Source: Mycobacterium seoulense (GTDB lineage Bacteria; Actinomycetota; Actinomycetes; Mycobacteriales; Mycobacteriaceae). From it: a DNA stretch of 64,000 bases. The stretch spans positions 1,550,001-1,614,000 of the forward strand of contig NZ_AP022582.1 of assembly GCF_010731595.1 (NCBI RefSeq), written 5' to 3'. Positions 47,207-54,829 of the stretch are shown here, piece by piece. The notes under the pieces are model-generated. The model searched no databases. It was not told the DNA's origin and was given only the letters and a program-made list of their open reading frames with translations. The first letter of the stretch is position 1; every line of letters starts with the position of its first letter. A program made the translations under genes and the position numbers.

Positions 47207-48142
47207 ATGCCCGATAGGATCTATCAGCCCACGATCGCCGGCCTGCGCGCGTTCGCCGCCATCGCCGAAAAGCGTCAATTCAGCTCCGCTGCAACTACTC
47301 TCGGTGTCAGCCAGTCCACGCTGTCGCAGGCGCTGGCGGCGCTGGAGACCGGACTCGGCACCCAGCTCGTCGAGCGCTCGACGCGGCGTGTCTTCTTGAC
47401 TGCCGAGGGGGCGGAGCTGCTGCCGCGCGCCCAGGCCGTCATCGAGGCGATGGACGGGTTCACCGCCGCCGCCGCGGGATCATCGGATCCGCTGCGCGCC
47501 GGGATGCGGCTGGGGCTGATCCCGACGGTGGCGCCCTACGTCCTGCCGACCGTGCTGGCCGGCCTCGCCGAGCAATTCCCCGGAATGACGTTGCGGGTGA
47601 CCGAAGACCAGACCGAACGGCTGATGACGGTGTTGCGCGAGGGGGCGCTGGATGCCGCGCTGATCGCCTTGCCCGCCGACGCGGGCGGGGTCACCGCGAT
47701 CCCCATCTACGACGAGGATTTCGTCCTCGCACTGCCGCCCGGACATCCGCTGTCGGGCAAGCGGCGGGTTCCGGCGACCGCGCTGGCCGACCTGCCGCTC
47801 CTGCTGCTGGACGAGGGGCACTGCCTGCGTGATCAGGCGCTGGAGGTGTGCCACAAGGCGGGCGTGCGAGCGGAGCTGGCCAACACACGGGCGGCGTCGC
47901 TGGCCACCGCGGTGCAATGCGTGACCGGCGGATTGGGGGTCACGCTGATCCCGCAGAGCGCGGTGCCGGTGGAGGCGACGCGAAGCCGCCTCGGCCTGGC
48001 GCGGTTCGCCGCGCCCCGGCCCGGACGGCGCATCGGCCTGGTGTACCGGTCGTCCAGCGGCCGCGACGAGTCCTATCGCCGGCTGGCGAAGACGATCGGC
48101 GCCTTGATCGGCGGCCGGCACGAGGTGCGGCTGGTCAAATAG
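47207..48142 (+). CDS. oxyR: Hydrogen-peroxide-responsive LysR regulator OxyR, intact
   Basis: The protein is 311 residues, full length. An N-terminal winged-helix domain ([35 protein letters not shown], about 12-46) is followed by a substrate-binding-type regulatory domain. The two redox cysteines expected of OxyR are present, in [14 protein letters not shown] (about 205 and 214). In M. tuberculosis this gene is multiply mutated; here no break is visible. The ATG at 47207 gives the family length. Divergent from ahpC. Confidence 0.93.
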   Translation: MPDRIYQPTIAGLRAFAAIAEKRQFSSAATTLGVSQSTLSQALAALETGLGTQLVERSTRRVFLTAEGAELLPRAQAVIEAMDGFTAAAAGSSDPLRAGMRLGLIPTVAPYVLPTVLAGLAEQFPGMTLRVTEDQTERLMTVLREGALDAALIALPADAGGVTAIPIYDEDFVLALPPGHPLSGKRRVPATALADLPLLLLDEGHCLRDQALEVCHKAGVRAELANTRAASLATAVQCVTGGLGVTLIPQSAVPVEATRSRLGLARFAAPRPGRRIGLVYRSSSGRDESYRRLAKTIGALIGGRHEVRLVK

Positions 48143-48157
48143 CGCGGCCGCCGACGG

Positions 48158-48163
48158 TAGGTT
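48158..48163 (+). promoter_or_regulatory. -10 hexamer for a leaderless EthD-like mRNA
   Basis: TAGGTT ends 6 nt before the ATG at 48170. Confidence 0.45.
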
Positions 48164-48169
48164 CTGCCT

Positions 48170-48880
48170 ATGGAAAAGGTCATCGCCGTGCTCATGCGTT
48201 CCGACTCGGACGACCGGTGGTGCGCCCGCCAGCGCGGCCCCGTCGCCGACGCGCTCCTGGCGTCGGGCCTGCCGGGATTGTCGGTCAACGTTCGCGACGA
48301 TGCGGTGCGCCATTCGCTGATGACGCTCACGACGCTGGACCCGCCGGTCGCCGCGGTGGTGAGCATGTGGACCCAACAGTGCTACGGCGAGCAGATGACG
48401 GCCGCGCTGACCCTGCTGGAGGCCGAATGCGAACACCTCGCCGCCTACCTGGTCACCGAGTCGGTCCCGCTGAAGGCGCCGGCAACCGAATCGGGCACTC
48501 GCACAACGGGTCTGGCCAACATCGCGCTGCTGCGCCGACCCGCGGGCCTGGACGAGGAGAGCTGGCTGACCCGGTGGCAGCGCGACCACACCACGGTGGC
48601 CATCGAGACGCAGTCGACCTTCGGCTACACCCAGAACTGGGTGGTGCGGACCCTTACGCCTGACGCACCGGGAATCGCGGGCATCGTCGAAGAGTTGTTC
48701 CCCGAGGAGGCGATTACCGATCTCAAGGCGTTCTTCGGGGCCGCCGACGACGACGACCTGCAGGACCGCTTGGGCCGAATGGTCGCCAGCACCACGGCGT
48801 TCGGCGCCAACGAGAACATCGACACCGTCCCCACCAGCCGCTACGTCTTCAGGACACCGTTCACCGAGGAACTCACATGA
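48170..48880 (+). CDS. EthD-type dimeric alpha/beta-barrel protein
   Basis: The protein is 236 residues. It appears to contain two ferredoxin-like alpha/beta repeats. The first begins EKVIAVLMRSDSDDRWC and the second reads NIALLRRPAGLDEESWLTRWQRDHTTVAIE (about 118-147), the EthD pattern of W..RW...H. EthD domains accompany degradation of ethers and other organics, generally with oxygenases or F420 enzymes; the exact role is unknown. Its stop overlaps the next gene by four bases (ATGA), so the two are coupled. Confidence 0.72.
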   Translation: MEKVIAVLMRSDSDDRWCARQRGPVADALLASGLPGLSVNVRDDAVRHSLMTLTTLDPPVAAVVSMWTQQCYGEQMTAALTLLEAECEHLAAYLVTESVPLKAPATESGTRTTGLANIALLRRPAGLDEESWLTRWQRDHTTVAIETQSTFGYTQNWVVRTLTPDAPGIAGIVEELFPEEAITDLKAFFGAADDDDLQDRLGRMVASTTAFGANENIDTVPTSRYVFRTPFTEELT

Positions 48881-49320
48881 CAACTCTGCGCGACGCCGTG
48901 GCGCTGGCCGCCCCGGAAAACGGGCTGGCGGTGGTGTCCACCGTGCGTGCCGACGCGACCGTGCAGGCGTCGCTGGTCAACGTCGGCCTGCTGGCGCATC
49001 CGGAAAGCGGCCAGGACGTCCTGGGCTTCACCACCTACGGCAAAGTCAAGTTGGCCAACCTCCGGGAGCGACCGCAGCTGGCGGTCACCTTCCGCAACGG
49101 ATGGCAGTGGGCGACCGTCGAGGGCCGCGCGGAGCTGGCCGGCCCGGACGACACCCAGCCCTGGCTCACCACGGACGATCAGCTGCGGCTGTTGCTCCGC
49201 GAGGTTTTCACCGCCGCGGGCGGTACCCACGACGACTGGGACACCTACGACCGCGTCATGGCCCGGGAGCGCCGGGCCGTCGTGCTGATCGCGCCCACCC
49301 GCGTCTACAGCAACGGCTGA
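48877..49320 (+). CDS. PPOX-class F420/FMN-binding oxidoreductase
   Basis: This is a 147-residue split-barrel flavin/deazaflavin-binding protein. Typical segments: LAVVSTVRADATVQASLVNVG (about 18-38), LGFTTYGKVKLANLRERPQLAVTFRNG (about 50-76) and WATVEGRAEL (about 79-88). In mycobacteria such proteins often use F420 to reduce quinone-like or tetrapyrrole compounds. Translationally coupled (ATGA) to the EthD-like gene, which suggests both act on one substrate (inference). Confidence 0.8.
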   Translation: MTTLRDAVALAAPENGLAVVSTVRADATVQASLVNVGLLAHPESGQDVLGFTTYGKVKLANLRERPQLAVTFRNGWQWATVEGRAELAGPDDTQPWLTTDDQLRLLLREVFTAAGGTHDDWDTYDRVMARERRAVVLIAPTRVYSNG

Positions 49321-49326
49321 CCTCGT

Positions 49327-49332
49327 TAGGCT
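49327..49332 (+). promoter_or_regulatory. -10 hexamer for a leaderless enoyl-CoA hydratase mRNA
   Basis: TAGGCT ends 6 nt before the GTG at 49339, so this gene can be transcribed apart from the preceding pair, which ends 18 bases upstream. Confidence 0.4.
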
Positions 49333-49338
49333 GCAGCC

Positions 49339-50091
49339 GTGACGCTGCAGATCGATGACGAGAAGCGGGTACGCACCCTCACGCTGAACCGGCCCGAGGC
49401 GCTGAACGCATTCAACGAAGCCCTGTACGACGCCACCGCGGAAGCGCTGCTCGCCGCCGCCGAGGATCCCGAGGTCGCCGTGGTGCTCCTCACGGGCGCG
49501 GGCCGCGGCTTCAGCGCCGGTACCGACCTCGCCGAGATGCAGGCACGCATCACCGATCCGGGTTTCACGCCCGGCAAGCACGGGTTCACCGGACTGATCG
49601 ATGCGCTCAGCGCGTTCCCCAAGCCGCTGATCTGCGCGGTCAACGGCGTCGGGGTCGGCATCGGCGCGACGATCCTCGGCTACGCGGATCTGGCGTTCAT
49701 GTCATCGACGGCCCGCCTGAAGTGCCCCTTCACCAGCCTGGGCGTGGCGCCGGAGGCGGCTTCCTCATATTTGCTGCCCCAGCTGGTGGGCCGGCAGAAC
49801 GCCGCCTGGCTGTTGATGTCCTCGGAGTGGGTCGACGCCGACGAGGCGTTGCGGATGGGCCTGGTCTGGCGGGTCTGCGATCCCGATGACCTGTTGCCCC
49901 AAGCCCGTCGTCACGCGGAAGTCCTTGCCAGTCGGCCCATTTCGAGCCTGATGGCGGTCAAGCACACGATGATGGAACCGGTCCGCCCCGAGATCACGGC
50001 GGCCACCGCGCGGGAAAACGCCCACTTCGCCGAACTGATGGGGGCGCAGGCCAACGCCGCGGCCCTGGCGGAATTCAACACGTCCCGCTGA
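49339..50091 (+). CDS. Enoyl-CoA hydratase/isomerase-family protein
   Basis: This is a 250-residue crotonase-fold protein. The oxyanion-hole segments are GRGFSAGTDLAEM (about 55-67) and KPLICAVNGVGVGIGATILGYADL (about 94-117); the latter is the family signature. The residue places of the two catalytic Glu of true hydratases: Asp in GTDLAEM region and CPFTSLGVAPEAASSYLLP (about 132-150, one Glu). It probably acts on enoyl-CoA in fatty acid or sterol breakdown; the substrate is not deducible. GTG start. Confidence 0.87.
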   Translation: MTLQIDDEKRVRTLTLNRPEALNAFNEALYDATAEALLAAAEDPEVAVVLLTGAGRGFSAGTDLAEMQARITDPGFTPGKHGFTGLIDALSAFPKPLICAVNGVGVGIGATILGYADLAFMSSTARLKCPFTSLGVAPEAASSYLLPQLVGRQNAAWLLMSSEWVDADEALRMGLVWRVCDPDDLLPQARRHAEVLASRPISSLMAVKHTMMEPVRPEITAATARENAHFAELMGAQANAAALAEFNTSR

Positions 50092-50103
50092 GCGGGTGGC
50101 GGT

Positions 50104-50289
50104 TCAGAGCGACGGAGCGGTTTCCAGATTGGCCGACGCGGCGATGATCGCCCGCAGCGTCCTCTTGCACCGTCCGCAGTCCCCACCGGCGCCACAGGCG
50201 GCCGCAACCTCCTTGGAGGTGGAGGCGCCGCGCGCGACCACCTCGGACACCGTGTGGTTGGTCACGCCGACACACAGGCACACGTACAT
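50104..50289 (-). CDS. bfd: Bacterioferritin-associated ferredoxin
   Basis: The protein is 61 residues. It has the Bfd [2Fe-2S] cysteine pattern: CLC near residues 4-6 and CGAGGDCGRC near 34-43, the last two as CxxC. Bfd reduces bacterioferritin so that stored iron can be released. The ATG at 50289 gives MYVCLCVGVTNHTV, the family start; the frame stays open upstream but without similarity. Divergent from bfrA over a 358-base region with tandem iron boxes, one of which touches the presumed bfd -10. Confidence 0.88.
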   Translation of the reverse strand: MYVCLCVGVTNHTVSEVVARGASTSKEVAAACGAGGDCGRCKRTLRAIIAASANLETAPSL

Positions 50290-50419
50290 CAGCGCATCCC
50301 CTGCATGCGGGCGGCATTCCCTTCGTCGACGGCGTGGCCAAGCGAGCGCACTTCGTCCTCCCTCTCGGGACCCCGTGTCACCGGAGTCGCCAGAAAAAGT
50401 GCCGAACCGAGACCCAGTA

Positions 50420-50438
50420 TTAGTTGAGTCTAACCTAA
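50420..50438. promoter_or_regulatory. IdeR iron box 1 (bfd/bfrA)
   Basis: TTAGTTGAGTCTAACCTAA matches the consensus TTAGGTTAGSCTAACCTAA at 16 of 19 positions, the best iron box in the window. Confidence 0.78.
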
Positions 50439-50443
50439 GTTCG

Positions 50444-50462
50444 TTAGCGCAGTCTAACCTTA
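50444..50462. promoter_or_regulatory. IdeR iron box 2 (bfd/bfrA)
   Basis: TTAGCGCAGTCTAACCTTA matches the consensus at 14 of 19 positions. It starts 24 bases after box 1. In M. tuberculosis tandem boxes upstream of bfrA let IdeR activate it in high iron. Confidence 0.7.
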
Positions 50463-50647
50463 CCCGCCAGCAACGTCGGTCACGAGAGCCGCGCAGGACA
50501 CACACTGAGCACAGCCATACCTTGCTGGCAGATTGCCCCTCGGCATGGCAAAGTGCGACTACGGCCCGGGCAAGGTGCGCGCAGCCCTGCGCACCCCACC
50601 ATGGCCAGGATTGACCACCGTTTACACGTCACCGTAGGGGAGTGATC

Positions 50648-51127
50648 ATGCAAGGGGATCCGGATGTCTTGCGCTTGCTCAACGAGCAGTTGACCGGCGA
50701 GCTCACCGCGATCAACCAATATTTCCTGCACTCCAAGATGCAGGACAACTGGGGATTCACCGAGCTCGCCGAGCACACCCGGGCCGAGTCCTTCGATGAG
50801 ATGCGGCACGCCGAGGCGATCACCGACCGCATTCTGCTGCTCGACGGGTTGCCCAACTACCAGCGCCTCTTTTCGCTGCGCATCGGCCAGACGCTGCGCG
50901 AGCAGTTCGAGGCGGACCTGGCCATCGAATACGAGGTGATGGACCGGCTCAAGCCCGGCATCATCATGTGCCGCGAGAAGCAGGACACCACGAGCGCCAA
51001 TCTGCTGGAAGAGATCGTCGCCGACGAGGAAAAGCACATCGACTACCTCGAGACGCAGCTGGAGCTGATGGACAAGCTCGGCGTGGAGCTCTACTCGGCG
51101 CAGTGCGTCTCGAGGCCGCCGAGCTAA
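50648..51127 (+). CDS. bfrA: Heme-containing bacterioferritin BfrA
   Basis: The protein is 159 residues, same as M. tuberculosis Rv1876. The di-iron ferroxidase ligands are all present (Glu in TGELTAINQY, Glu and His in ESFDEMRHAE, Glu in AIEYEVMD, Glu and His in ADEEKHIDYLE). The heme-binding Met is the M of DEMRH (about residue 52). Twenty-four subunits form a shell storing ferric iron. The ATG at 50648 is used; an in-frame GTG two codons upstream is less likely given GGGGAG spacing. Confidence 0.97.
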   Translation: MQGDPDVLRLLNEQLTGELTAINQYFLHSKMQDNWGFTELAEHTRAESFDEMRHAEAITDRILLLDGLPNYQRLFSLRIGQTLREQFEADLAIEYEVMDRLKPGIIMCREKQDTTSANLLEEIVADEEKHIDYLETQLELMDKLGVELYSAQCVSRPPS

Positions 51128-51247
51128 GCCTCGGTCAGGGCCGCGGCCGCGTCACATCGCCTCCGCCGACCCCGTTGCCGCCGCGGTGAGATTGCCTTTG
51201 GCTAACCGTGGGCATCCCTGAGCAACGGTCGCCGACGGAAGGCAGGC

Positions 51248-53314
51248 ATGACGAGCCCGGCAGCAATTCGAGGTGGTTCATCGACGGACGCCGCGCCCAG
51301 CGGCGCGCTGGTCGACCCGCAGCGACGCAATTTCATCTTCGTGGCGATCCTGCTCGGCATGCTGATGGCCGCCCTGGACCAGACGATCGTGGCGACCGCG
51401 TTGCCCACCATCGTCGCCAATCTCGGTGGCGCAGGCCATCAATCGTGGGTAGTCACCAGCTACTTGCTCGCCTCGACCATCATCACCGCCCTCGTCGGCA
51501 AGTTCGGTGACCTGTTCGGCCGCAAACGGGTGTTCCAGGCCGCCGTCGTATTCTTCGTCGCCGGATCGGTGCTGTGTGGGCTCTCGAGCTCGATGGGCAT
51601 GCTGGTCGCGTCACGAGCGCTGCAGGGCATCGGCGGCGGCGGGCTCATGGTCACCGCCATGGCGCTGATCGGCGAGGTGATCCCGCTGCGGGACCGCGGC
51701 CGCTACCAGGGCGCGATGGGCGCAGTATTCGGCGTCACCACTGTGATCGGTCCCTTGCTCGGCGGCTACTTCACCGACCACTTCACCTGGCGCTGGGCGT
51801 TCTGGATCAACGTGCCGATCTCCGTTGTGGTCTTCTTCGTGGCCGCCGCCGCCATCCCGGCGCTCTCCGACCGCACCAGACCGGTCATCGACTACACCGG
51901 CATCCTGTTCGTCGGCCTGGGCGCCGCGGGGCTGACACTGGCCACCAGCTGGGGCGGGACCACCTACCCGTGGGGATCGCCGATGATCATCGGCCTGTTC
52001 GTCGGCTCGGTGATGGCGTTGTGCGTCTTCGCCTGGGTGGAAAGCCGCGCCGCCGCGCCGATCCTGCCGACGCGGCTGTTCGGCAGTCCGGTGTTCACGG
52101 TGTGCTGCGGCCTGTCCTTCGTGGTCGGTTTCGCGATGCTGGGCGCCCTGACGTTCCTGCCGACGTACATGCAGTTCGTCGACGGCGTCTCGGCCACCAC
52201 GTCGGGCCTGCGCACGTTGCCGATGGTGCTCGGGATGCTGACCACCTCGATGGGCAGTGGTGTCATCGTCGGCCGCACGGGCAGATACAAGGTCTTTCCC
52301 GTCGCCGGCACCGCCGTCATGGCGGTGGCGTTCTTCCTGATGTCGCGGATGGACCCGTCGACATCGGTCTTGGTTCAATCGCTGTTCCTTGTCATCCTCG
52401 GCGCCGGGATCGGGATGTGCATGCAGACGCTCGTCCTGATCGTGCAGAACACCGTGGGCTTCGACGACCTCGGCGTCGCGACCTCCGGCGTCACCTTCTT
52501 CCGCACGATCGGCAGCTCGTTCGGCGCAGCCATCTTCGGTTCACTGTTCACGAACTTCCTGCACAGCCGGATCGGCCCGGCGCTGGTGGCCAGCCGCGCG
52601 CCTGCCGCGGCCGCTGCGTCGCCGGAGGCGTTGCACCGATTGCCCCGCCAGGCGGCCGCTCCGATCGTCGCCGCCTACTCCGAGTCGCTCACCCACGTGT
52701 TCGGATGGGCGGTTCCGGTCGCGCTGGCGGGGTTCGTCCTGGCGTTGTTCCTGCGGGAGGTCCCCCTGCGGGAAATGCACGACAGCACAATCGATCTCGG
52801 CGACGCGTTCGGCATGCCGAACACCGAGACACCGGATCAGATGCTGGAAGGCGCGGTCGAACGCATGCTGCGCGGTGCGCCCGGCATGCGATTGCGCAGC
52901 ATCGCCATGCGCCCCGACTGCCGACTCGACGTGGCCGGCTTGTGGGGCGTCCTACGCATCAACCGCTACGGGGAGATGTACGGCACGGCCCGGCTCACCG
53001 ACATCGCCGACTACCTACGGATACCGTTCGAGGTCTTGGAGCCCACCTTCTCGCGCCTGATCGCGACCGGATACGCCCGGGGCGACGGCAACCAGTTGTG
53101 GCTGACACCCGCGGGGGCCCAGCAGGTGGACTACGTGCACTCGCTGCTGGTGGGCTGGCTGGTCGACAAGCTCGCCCGGTCACCGGGATTCGACGGACGG
53201 CCGGATCGTCGCGTGGTCGAAGCGGCGCTGAATCGAGTCGCGGGTCGTGTTCTGGCGCAACGGGACTGGAACGACGACCGTCCCACCACGAAGATCCCGG
53301 TGCCCACACCCTGA
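51248..53314 (+). CDS. DHA2-family MFS exporter with C-terminal winged-helix-like tail (Rv1877-like)
   Basis: The protein is 688 residues (M. tuberculosis Rv1877, 687). The first 515 residues form 14 membrane helices of the DHA2 drug:H+ antiporter family, with the motif LDQTIVATALPTIVANLGG (about 44-62) and GKFGDLFGRKRVF (motif A, about 85-97). The C-terminal tail of about 170 residues is soluble: INRYGEMYGTARLTDIADYLRIP and SRLIATGYARGDGNQLWLTPAGAQQ (about 580-625) look like a winged-helix domain, unusual for a transporter. It probably expels lipophilic drugs; substrates are unknown. Confidence 0.9.
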   Translation: MTSPAAIRGGSSTDAAPSGALVDPQRRNFIFVAILLGMLMAALDQTIVATALPTIVANLGGAGHQSWVVTSYLLASTIITALVGKFGDLFGRKRVFQAAVVFFVAGSVLCGLSSSMGMLVASRALQGIGGGGLMVTAMALIGEVIPLRDRGRYQGAMGAVFGVTTVIGPLLGGYFTDHFTWRWAFWINVPISVVVFFVAAAAIPALSDRTRPVIDYTGILFVGLGAAGLTLATSWGGTTYPWGSPMIIGLFVGSVMALCVFAWVESRAAAPILPTRLFGSPVFTVCCGLSFVVGFAMLGALTFLPTYMQFVDGVSATTSGLRTLPMVLGMLTTSMGSGVIVGRTGRYKVFPVAGTAVMAVAFFLMSRMDPSTSVLVQSLFLVILGAGIGMCMQTLVLIVQNTVGFDDLGVATSGVTFFRTIGSSFGAAIFGSLFTNFLHSRIGPALVASRAPAAAAASPEALHRLPRQAAAPIVAAYSESLTHVFGWAVPVALAGFVLALFLREVPLREMHDSTIDLGDAFGMPNTETPDQMLEGAVERMLRGAPGMRLRSIAMRPDCRLDVAGLWGVLRINRYGEMYGTARLTDIADYLRIPFEVLEPTFSRLIATGYARGDGNQLWLTPAGAQQVDYVHSLLVGWLVDKLARSPGFDGRPDRRVVEAALNRVAGRVLAQRDWNDDRPTTKIPVPTP

Positions 53315-53343
53315 AACGGGCGCTCCGGGCGTACCATCACGCC

Positions 53344-53838
53344 ATGAGCCGAATCGGAACATTTGCTGACGACGACCTGGCCGGCTGGTTCGCGAAGTCT
53401 CCGGACATCGGCGGCGCACTCGGCGGCTTCAGCAACGCGGTCTACACCAAGAACCGGTTGCCGCTGCGCACCCGCGAACTGGCCCGCGCCGTGATCGCCC
53501 ACCGCAACGAATGCGTCGTCTGCGTCAACACCCGCGACGAGGACGGGCCCGCCGCCGGTGTCGACGAAGAGCTCTACGACCACGCCCGGGAGTGGCGCAC
53601 CTGGCCCGGCTACAGCGAGCAGGAGCGGCTGGCGGCCGAGTTCGCGGACCGATTCGCCACCGACCACACCGCGCTGCGCGACGACGAGGATTTCTGGAGC
53701 CGTTGCTCCGAACACTTCTCCGACGAGTTGCTGGCCGACTTGGCCCTGTCGTGCGCGCTGTGGGTCGGCATGGGCCGCGTGTTGCGGACCCTCGACATCG
53801 GCCAGGCCTGCAAGCTGACCATCCCCAGCCGCGCATAG
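53344..53838 (+). CDS. Carboxymuconolactone decarboxylase-family (AhpD-like) protein
   Basis: The protein is 164 residues. The CMD core is visible as PLRTRELARAVIAHRNECVVCVNTRDED (about 40-67), with the CxxC-type pair in ECVVC. His of the AhpD triad (CxxxxH) is replaced by Arg/Asp context (CVNTRDED), so peroxidase-recycling activity is uncertain. ADLALSCALWVGMGR lies near 134-148. It starts 30 bases after the Rv1877-like gene and could be cotranscribed. No counterpart at this location in M. tuberculosis is known to me. Confidence 0.8.
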   Translation: MSRIGTFADDDLAGWFAKSPDIGGALGGFSNAVYTKNRLPLRTRELARAVIAHRNECVVCVNTRDEDGPAAGVDEELYDHAREWRTWPGYSEQERLAAEFADRFATDHTALRDDEDFWSRCSEHFSDELLADLALSCALWVGMGRVLRTLDIGQACKLTIPSRA

Positions 53839-53897
53839 CCGCTCTCGCCGCGGGCATTCGTGGGCACAAACCGCGGCACCGCGGTGTTGCTCGGTGG

Positions 53898-54788
53898 GTG
53901 AAGATTCGTTTCGGCGTCGGCCTGGGTGCGGACACCGCTCCAGATCAGTTGGGCCCCATCGTCGATCACCTGGAGGCCAGCGGGGTCGACTCGCTCTGGT
54001 TCTCCGAGCTGGTATACACCCCGGCGGTCGATCCGGTGGTGGGGATGGCCTACGCGCTGGCCAGGACGACCCGGTTGAAGGTCGGCACCTCGGTGGCGGT
54101 GCTTCCGGGGCGGCACCCGGTATTGGTCGCCAAGCAATTGGCCTCGCTGGCGGCCCTGGCGCCCAAGCGGGTCCTTCCCGTCTTCGGCCTACGGTCGGCG
54201 ATCCCGGCCGAGCGAGAGGTGTTCGTGGTCCCCGACGGAGAGCGGGCCGCGGTGTTCGAGGAGTCGCTGCGGGTGCTGCGCTCGGCGCTGGTCGAGGATT
54301 CGGCCGACTACAGCGGCAGGTATTTCACCGTCAGTGGTGCCGCGGTCATGCCGCGGCCGAACCCGCCGTTGGACATCTGGTTGGGCGGCTCGGCGCCGGC
54401 GGCGTTCCGGCGCATCGGCGCGCTGGCCGACGGCTGGTTGGGCAGTTTCTTGACCCCGGCGGAGGCGCGGGCGGGCCGGGAGACGATCGAACGGGCCGCG
54501 GCGCAAGCGGGCCGGCAGATCGATCCCGATCACTTCGGGATCTCATTGGCCGTGGTGGACGGGGCCGGCGGCGAGCTACCCCCGGGCCTGGCCGCGGCGG
54601 CCCGGAGCCGGCGGCCTGACGTCGACCCCGCCGAGCTGATCGCCGCAGACTGGGATCAGCTGCACCGACAATTGGACGCCTACATCGACGCGGGACTGAC
54701 GAAATTCGTCATCCGGCCGGCGGGCGGTGCGCCGTTGGACGGTTTCCTCGATCGGTTCGTCACCGAGTTGCTCGGCCGCCAGAACTGA
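53898..54788 (+). CDS. LLM-class F420-dependent oxidoreductase
   Basis: This is a 296-residue luciferase-like TIM-barrel protein. Recognisable blocks: KIRFGVGLGADTAPDQL (about 2-18), GVDSLWFSELVYTPAVDP (about 29-46), LKVGTSVAVLPGRHPVLVAKQLASL (about 55-79) and the substrate-side PPLDIWLGGSAPAAFRRIG near 156-174. The cofactor is probably F420 by subgroup. The GTG at 53898 gives the family N terminus. It lies 59 bases after the CMD gene and 41 bases before glnA3; the reaction is unknown. Confidence 0.85.
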   Translation: MKIRFGVGLGADTAPDQLGPIVDHLEASGVDSLWFSELVYTPAVDPVVGMAYALARTTRLKVGTSVAVLPGRHPVLVAKQLASLAALAPKRVLPVFGLRSAIPAEREVFVVPDGERAAVFEESLRVLRSALVEDSADYSGRYFTVSGAAVMPRPNPPLDIWLGGSAPAAFRRIGALADGWLGSFLTPAEARAGRETIERAAAQAGRQIDPDHFGISLAVVDGAGGELPPGLAAAARSRRPDVDPAELIAADWDQLHRQLDAYIDAGLTKFVIRPAGGAPLDGFLDRFVTELLGRQN

Positions 54789-54829
54789 ATTCGCCGGCGG
54801 AACCGCCTCGAGCCTGCACAATGGCTGCC

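Larger units (their letters stand above)
50290..50647. promoter_or_regulatory. Divergent bfd-bfrA control region
   Basis: A 358-base non-coding spacer. Tandem iron boxes lie at 50420-50438 and 50444-50462. A leftward -10-like TAATACT (complement of 50416-50422) overlaps the first box and fits a bfd promoter. The rightward bfrA leader from about 50463 to 50647 has no evident reading frame; GTAGGGGAGTGATC before the bfrA ATG supplies its ribosome site. Confidence 0.6.

Noticed and set aside
51170..51247. Possible third copy of the GAGATTGCC repeat near 51188
   Set aside because: Only one arm (GAGATTGCC) is present; no matching second arm within 60 bases.
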